NCBI GenBank assembly: GCA_003448875.1
Contig: DLXG01000059.1
Location: 1-9,308 of the forward strand
DNA: 9,308 bases
Direction: 5' to 3'
Source of the DNA: Anaerolineaceae bacterium
Lineage (GTDB): Bacteria > Chloroflexota > Anaerolineae > Anaerolineales > Anaerolineaceae
A model generated the notes under the pieces. It did no database searches. It saw nothing but the letters and a program-made list of their open reading frames with translations, and had not been told where the DNA came from. Numbering within the stretch: position 1 is the first letter of the stretch; each line of letters begins with the position of its first letter. A program made the position numbers and the translations under genes. Below are positions 7,433 through 9,308 of the stretch, piece after piece.

Positions 7433-7460
7433 TATATATGGCGGTGCGAATAAGGTTGAA
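7433..7460 (-). promoter_or_regulatory. Weak promoter candidate for tRNA-Arg and the operon
   Basis: Reading leftward, a possible -35 TTCAAC (7460-7455) and a possible -10 TATATA (7438-7433) are 16 bases apart. A start would fall near 7426, about 35 bases ahead of the mature tRNA. The hexamers match consensus only in part (3 of 6 and 4 of 6), so this is a guess based mainly on position. Confidence 0.3.
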
Positions 7461-7532
7461 AAAGTGCGAAAAATAAAAGTCCGTTACGTTAATGATTGTA
7501 ATCTAGAACGCCGGAAGTGCAAGATTTTTTAA

Positions 7533-7558
7533 GGTTTGGGCGCAAGGTGCGCCGAACC
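7533..7558. repeat. Strong stem-loop with bulged G
   Basis: The outer arm GGTTT pairs with GAACC (one G-U wobble), one G is bulged, and the inner GGCGCA pairs with TGCGCC around a 3-base loop (AGG). A run of six T precedes it on the plus strand (7525-7530) and no T-run follows on either strand, so it is not a normal intrinsic terminator. Its role is unknown. Confidence 0.5.
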
Positions 7559-7664
7559 TGCGAAAGATTAATAAATCATTAGAGTTTGAGTGAAACATAT
7601 CCGTGAAACATTTTTTGCCTTGCTTGTGTGACAAATTTTCGCCACTTGTGTCGTAAGATATTTA

Positions 7665-7680
7665 TAGAACATTCTAGAAC
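7665..7680 (+). promoter_or_regulatory. TAGAAC tandem motif, possible RHH operator
   Basis: TAGAAC occurs twice, 10 bases apart (7665-7670 and 7675-7680), placing both on the same face of the helix. The overlapping TTCTAGAA and TAGAA-CA-TTCTA are palindromic. The stretch TCTAGAACGC (7673-7682) recurs at 7502-7511. RHH repressors commonly bind short tandem or palindromic sites ahead of their own gene, so autoregulation is a reasonable inference. No clear -35/-10 pair was found here. Confidence 0.4.
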
Positions 7681-7688
7681 GCGAAAGG

Positions 7689-7910
7689 ATGAAAAAAAAA
7701 ATGGCAGAGCGAATTTTTGTTGCGAACGTGCGGCTTACTGAACGCGAGTACAAGGCATTGCGTTTTCTTGCGGCGCGGGATGCGGTGACTGTTTCGGCAT
7801 GGCTGCGCGGCCAAATCCGCAAGGAACTGAAAACGCTGGGACTGCCGGTAAGCATGGCGGAACTTGCGCCGTTAGTTGAAAGTGAGGTGCGGGATGAACG
7901 GAACAAATGA
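7689..7910 (+). CDS. Small ribbon-helix-helix DNA-binding protein
   Basis: 73-residue protein (69 if the second ATG at 7701 is used) with the pattern of an Arc/CopG-type RHH domain: a short beta strand at about 9-15 (IFVANVR), helix 1 at 18-30 (EREYKALRFLAA), a turn with V-T-V-S, and helix 2 at 36-48 (SAWLRGQIRKEL). Such proteins dimerise through the strand and bind DNA as repressors, as antitoxins, or in plasmid copy control and partition. The tail of about 23 residues (49-73) is acidic and may bind a partner. The first two possible starts are separated by nine A, in frame; AAAGG touches the first ATG and is 12 bases from the second, so the start is uncertain. A following reading frame starts inside its 3' end. 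Exact family not recognised. Confidence 0.65.
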   Translation: MKKKMAERIFVANVRLTEREYKALRFLAARDAVTVSAWLRGQIRKELKTLGLPVSMAELAPLVESEVRDERNK

Positions 7911-7966
7911 AAGACCCGCCGTTGGCAGCGGCGGGCAAGGCGAGGCGACCATCGGACGGGTACGCC
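7903..7966 (-). ncRNA. Candidate short antisense RNA
   Basis: Inferred from a consensus promoter (7973-8002) with a start near 7966 and an intrinsic-terminator-like hairpin (7935-7915) followed by TCTTTCATTTGTT. The transcript would be about 60 nt, complementary to the 3' end of the RHH gene and to the early part of the overlapping second frame. No expression evidence is available. The arrangement is similar in outline to antisense RNA control of the copG-repB operon in small plasmids. Confidence 0.3.
7915..7935 (-). terminator. GC-rich hairpin with T-rich tail (leftward)
   Basis: CCCGCCG and CGGCGGG form a perfect 7-bp GC stem around a 7-base loop. Reading leftward it is followed by TCTTTCATTTGTT, with eight T in thirteen bases, which fits a moderate intrinsic terminator. 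Reading rightward the sequence after it is purine-rich, so it would not stop the RHH transcript. Confidence 0.45.
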
Positions 7967-7981
7967 ATAATCATTATAGCG
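7963..7981. promoter_or_regulatory. 19-bp near-palindrome over the -10 box
   Basis: CGC-C-ATAAT-C-ATTAT-A-GCG is symmetric about a central C with a single mismatched pair. It covers the -10 hexamer and the predicted start of the leftward promoter, where a repressor would block transcription. The binding protein is unknown; the neighbouring RHH protein is one candidate. Confidence 0.4.
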
Positions 7982-8002
7982 AACTATACACATGCGTGTC
8001 AA
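7973..8002 (-). promoter_or_regulatory. Consensus sigma70-type promoter, leftward
   Basis: On the minus strand TTGACA (8002-7997) and TATAAT (7978-7973), both perfect matches to consensus, are separated by 18 bases. It lies 10 bases outside the insertion sequence and directs transcription left, antisense to the RHH gene. The spacer contains ACAC-ATGC-GTGT, a small inverted repeat. Confidence 0.65.
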
Positions 8003-8011
8003 TACTATATA

Positions 8012-8037
8012 CTGAAATTCGGACATGAGTTAGGACA
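8012..8037 (+). repeat. Left terminal inverted repeat of the IS
   Basis: 26 bp beginning CTGAAATTC and ending GAGTTAGGACA. Aligned to the reverse complement of 9228-9253 it differs at three positions. It also contains the stop codon of the interrupted frame from 7894. Confidence 0.92.
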
Positions 8038-8045
8038 TATGAATG

Positions 8046-8051
8046 TATAAA
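8046..8051 (+). promoter_or_regulatory. Possible -10 box of the transposase promoter
   Basis: TATAAA lies just inside the left inverted repeat. No good -35 hexamer is found at 15-18 bases upstream, so the promoter would be weak, as is common for transposases. A start would fall near 8058, at the end of the left arm of the ribosome-binding-site hairpin. Confidence 0.35.
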
Positions 8052-8105
8052 GAGCCTCACAACCGATACACTTGGTTCACAGCAACCAATCGGTAGGAGG
8101 CTCTT
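8050..8105 (+). promoter_or_regulatory. Stem-loop burying the transposase ribosome binding site
   Basis: AAGAGCCTC (8050-8058) pairs perfectly with GAGGCTCTT (8097-8105). Inside it ACCGA (8062-8066) pairs with TCGGT (8090-8094), and TTGGTT (8072-8077) pairs with AACCAA (8084-8089) around a 6-base loop. The Shine-Dalgarno AGGAGG (8095-8100) is mostly within the right arm, and the ATG (8107) begins one base after it. A transcript that includes the whole region should translate poorly. Transcripts starting near 8058 would lack the left arm. Confidence 0.7.
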
Positions 8106-8106
8106 C

Positions 8107-9246
8107 ATGGATAAGTATATCCCGATGCGGTCTTTCATGCAGCAGTTTTTTGATGATGAAACCACTGCTGACAAAGCGGCAGAAATTGGGCAAGCCATGC
8201 TGGCAGCTCGCTCCTTGCGTTTGACCGAGATTGCGGCCAAAATGCGTGGCGGCAACGCCGCCAGTTACAAACGCATCCAGCGCTTTCTGCGAGAGGTTGA
8301 CCCGCGCGCCATGCTATGGCGTTTGTTTCAAGAACCAGCCGAGTACGTGATTGGCGACCCGACCGAGATTGAACGTCCACAAGCCCGGAAGACGGAGTAT
8401 GTTGGCACGCTCAAAGACGGCAAGACGCGCGGCTTCTGGGTGTTGCTATTAGCCACACCCTATCGCGGGCGGGCTATCCCTTGCGGTTTTCTGACCTACT
8501 CGTCCAAGACCATTGCGGCTGACCGGTCGTCGCGCAATGTGAACCATTTCCGGGCGTTTGCCGGATTGAAAGACCTGCTGGGGGAGCGTCCGTTGGTGTT
8601 GGATCGGGAATTCAGTTACCTCGAATTGCTGCTCCATCTGGTCGAAGAAGGGGTCAATTTTGTCATTCGTTTGAACTTGGGCAGCCACCCGCCCAAGTTC
8701 TGGGATGCAGAGGGCAAAGAAGTAGTGTTAGCACTTTCCCCCGGCGAAAAGGTCATCCACTCGGCGGTGTGGTATAAGGGCAAGGTGTGCGTCAACCTGA
8801 TCGGCGTGTGGAAGAAAGGCTTAGCGGAACCGCTGTGGGTGATGACCAACCTCGAACCCGAGCGGGCGGGGCAAATGTATCTCTCGCGGATGAAAATCGA
8901 GGAAACCTTCCGCGATTTGAAGGGACTGCTGGGGATGATCCGGCTGATGAACAAGCGGCAGGAAAACATGGAAAAGATGGTAGCAATGCTGCTGTTGGTT
9001 TATGCCATCGCTCTCTTGCTCGGAGAAAACCTGCGAGACCGCCTGTATGGGGAGACCTTCCAGCCATACAAGAGCGTGGATGTCCTTCCGCACAAAACGG
9101 GCAAGAAATGGCGGCGCTACTCCGGTTTGTTTATCTTGCTCAAACAGAAATGGTGGCTTCCGCCCCCTGCGTGGCAGTCCATTGTCAAGGAGGCTTTGGC
9201 GTCGTTTGCTGCGATCGTTCACCCTACTGTCCCAACTCGTGTCTGA
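8107..9246 (+). CDS. IS4-family DDE transposase
   Basis: 379-residue transposase that cuts and joins the element's ends. Catalytic residues are Asp84 (YVIGDPTEIER), Asp166 (PLVLDREFSYLE) and Glu265. The last lies in the IS4 signature with Tyr258, Arg261, Glu265 and Lys272 (YLSRMKIEETFRDLK). The N-terminal 70 residues carry a DNA-binding-type helical region with LRLTEIAAKM and SYKRIQRFLREV. The beta-strand insertion between the second Asp and the Glu (about 185-250) is typical of the family. The reading frame is uninterrupted, so the enzyme is probably functional. A strong AGGAGG lies 6 bases ahead of the ATG but is held in a hairpin. The stop codon lies within the right inverted repeat, which leaves no non-coding sequence at that end apart from the repeat. 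Confidence 0.95.
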   Translation: MDKYIPMRSFMQQFFDDETTADKAAEIGQAMLAARSLRLTEIAAKMRGGNAASYKRIQRFLREVDPRAMLWRLFQEPAEYVIGDPTEIERPQARKTEYVGTLKDGKTRGFWVLLLATPYRGRAIPCGFLTYSSKTIAADRSSRNVNHFRAFAGLKDLLGERPLVLDREFSYLELLLHLVEEGVNFVIRLNLGSHPPKFWDAEGKEVVLALSPGEKVIHSAVWYKGKVCVNLIGVWKKGLAEPLWVMTNLEPERAGQMYLSRMKIEETFRDLKGLLGMIRLMNKRQENMEKMVAMLLLVYAIALLLGENLRDRLYGETFQPYKSVDVLPHKTGKKWRRYSGLFILLKQKWWLPPPAWQSIVKEALASFAAIVHPTVPTRV

Positions 9247-9253
9247 ATTTCAG
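9228..9253 (-). repeat. Right terminal inverted repeat of the IS
   Basis: 26 bp that, read on the minus strand, begins CTGAAATTC and ends GAGTTGGGACA. It matches the left repeat at 23 of 26 positions and includes the last six codons and the stop codon of the transposase. Confidence 0.92.
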
Positions 9254-9263
9254 CCAAAAGAAC

Positions 9264-9291
9264 TTGCTTTTTCAATTTGAATATGTATAAT
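9264..9291 (+). promoter_or_regulatory. Promoter-like sequence leading out of the window
   Basis: A perfect TATAAT (9286-9291) lies 16 bases after a poor -35, TTGCTT (9264-9269), in AT-rich DNA just outside the insertion sequence. It would start transcription near 9298, toward whatever lies beyond the window. Confidence 0.4.
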
Positions 9292-9308
9292 AAACAATGT
9301 CAATCGCC

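Larger units (their letters stand above)
7392..7688. other. Gene-free stretch between tRNA-Arg and the RHH gene
   Basis: About 300 bases with no credible gene. Contents are the tRNA leader hairpin (7397-7414), a possible leftward promoter (7433-7460), two GTGCGAA repeats 20 bases apart (7444 and 7464), a copy of TCTAGAACGC (7502-7511), a strong stem-loop (7533-7558), a pair of CTTGTGT repeats 22 bases apart (7623 and 7645), and the TAGAAC operator-like motifs (7665-7680). The reading frame that runs through the tRNA antisense strand into this stretch is spurious. Confidence 0.6.
7894..8026 (+). pseudogene. Reading frame cut off by the insertion sequence
   Basis: A frame starting ATG at 7894, with GAGG 6 bases ahead (7884-7887), overlaps the RHH stop by 17 bases, as coupled genes often do. 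It encodes 43 residues, hydrophilic and Gly-rich at first (MNGTNERPAVGSGGQGEATI), and the stop lies inside the left inverted repeat of the insertion sequence. The last few residues are therefore encoded by the element. It could be the truncated 5' end of a partner gene (toxin, replication or phage protein), or chance. No family is recognisable from what remains. Confidence 0.3.
8012..9253 (+). mobile_element. IS4-family insertion sequence, complete
   Basis: 1242-bp element bounded by 26-bp inverted repeats with three mismatches and carrying one intact transposase gene. Both ends begin CTGA, as in IS10 and IS50 of the same family. The transposase has the DDE residues and the Y-(2)-R-(3)-E-(6)-K signature of IS4-family enzymes. 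The flanks outside the two ends (ACTATATA on the left, CCAAAAGA on the right) do not match, so no target-site duplication is seen. Codon composition is more GC-rich than the neighbouring lon operon, in keeping with horizontal arrival. The subgroup cannot be assigned by eye. Confidence 0.9.

Noticed and set aside
7314..7532. Plus-strand frame of 72 codons beginning MSAPGETRTHNQRIRSPV
   Set aside because: The first third is the antisense strand of the tRNA-Arg gene, a well-known source of false proteins; the rest has no coding character.
7735..7974. Minus-strand frame opposite the RHH gene, near the consensus promoter
   Set aside because: The sequence is rich in Pro, Ala and Cys as expected of an antisense frame, has no ribosome binding site, and its first ATG lies upstream of the predicted transcription start.
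7568..8026. Minus-strand frame of 152 codons across the RHH region
   Set aside because: It spans the promoter, hairpins and the RHH gene in antisense, and no family pattern is visible.
8787..9290. Plus-strand frame of 167 codons overlapping the transposase
   Set aside because: It is a shifted frame of the transposase, whose DDE residues and full-length family pattern are clear; no frameshift signal was seen linking the two.
7997..9304. TGTCAAT on both sides of the insertion sequence as a possible target duplication
   Set aside because: The two copies are not adjacent to the element's ends (left copy 8 bases away, right copy 44 bases away) and only 7 bases match; probably chance.
1..9308. 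CRISPR array
   Set aside because: No regularly spaced repeat units were found anywhere in the window.

Overview
The window looks like a piece of chromosome from a Chloroflexota-type bacterium, probably Anaerolineae-like. This is a judgement from the style of the proteins (Lon with a long acidic N-terminus, a PHP plus AlbA_2 fusion, a MogA/MoaB-family protein) and is not proven by any marker gene. Two parts are distinct: a conserved chromosomal block (1 to about 7391) and a small accessory block (about 7392 to the right edge) that ends in an intact insertion sequence.

Left block. A rightward DUF58 gene enters from outside the window and ends at 887. It converges, with only 6 bases between stop codons, on a long leftward run of seven closely packed genes. 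In transcription order these are thiol peroxidase (tpx), a small heat-shock protein (Hsp20), Lon protease, a stand-alone CheY-like receiver, a PHP phosphoesterase fused to an AlbA_2/Schlafen-type domain, a MogA/MoaB-family molybdenum cofactor protein, and a CDGSH iron-sulfur protein. Gaps run from a 4-base overlap to 28 bases, and no terminator is visible between genes, so the run is probably one operon. A tRNA-Arg(UCU) gene sits 25 bases ahead of tpx on the same strand. That leaves no room for a promoter in between, so tRNA and operon may share a primary transcript. Peroxide removal, holdase and ATP-dependent protease together suggest a protein-quality and oxidative-stress unit. The roles of the receiver and the PHP fusion in it are unknown.

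Right block. From 7392 to 8011 there is one convincing small gene, a ribbon-helix-helix (RHH) DNA-binding protein at 7689-7910. Its upstream region carries repeated TAGAAC motifs that could be its operator. A second reading frame with a good ribosome binding site overlaps its 3' end and is cut off by the insertion sequence. On the opposite strand, just outside the insertion sequence, lies a fully consensus sigma70-type promoter (TTGACA, 18-base spacer, TATAAT). It points at a GC-rich hairpin followed by a T-rich stretch, so a short antisense RNA of about 60 nt is plausible. The layout recalls copG/antisense-RNA control modules of small plasmids, but this is inference.

The insertion sequence (8012-9253) is a complete IS4-family element with 26-bp terminal inverted repeats (3 mismatches) and a 379-residue DDE transposase whose stop codon lies in the right repeat. 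Its ribosome binding site is buried in a long stem-loop. The left arm of that stem appears to lie upstream of the element's own predicted transcription start, which is the arrangement expected for blocking translation of read-through transcripts. No target-site duplication is visible. The last 55 bases outside the element hold an AT-rich promoter-like sequence leading out of the window.
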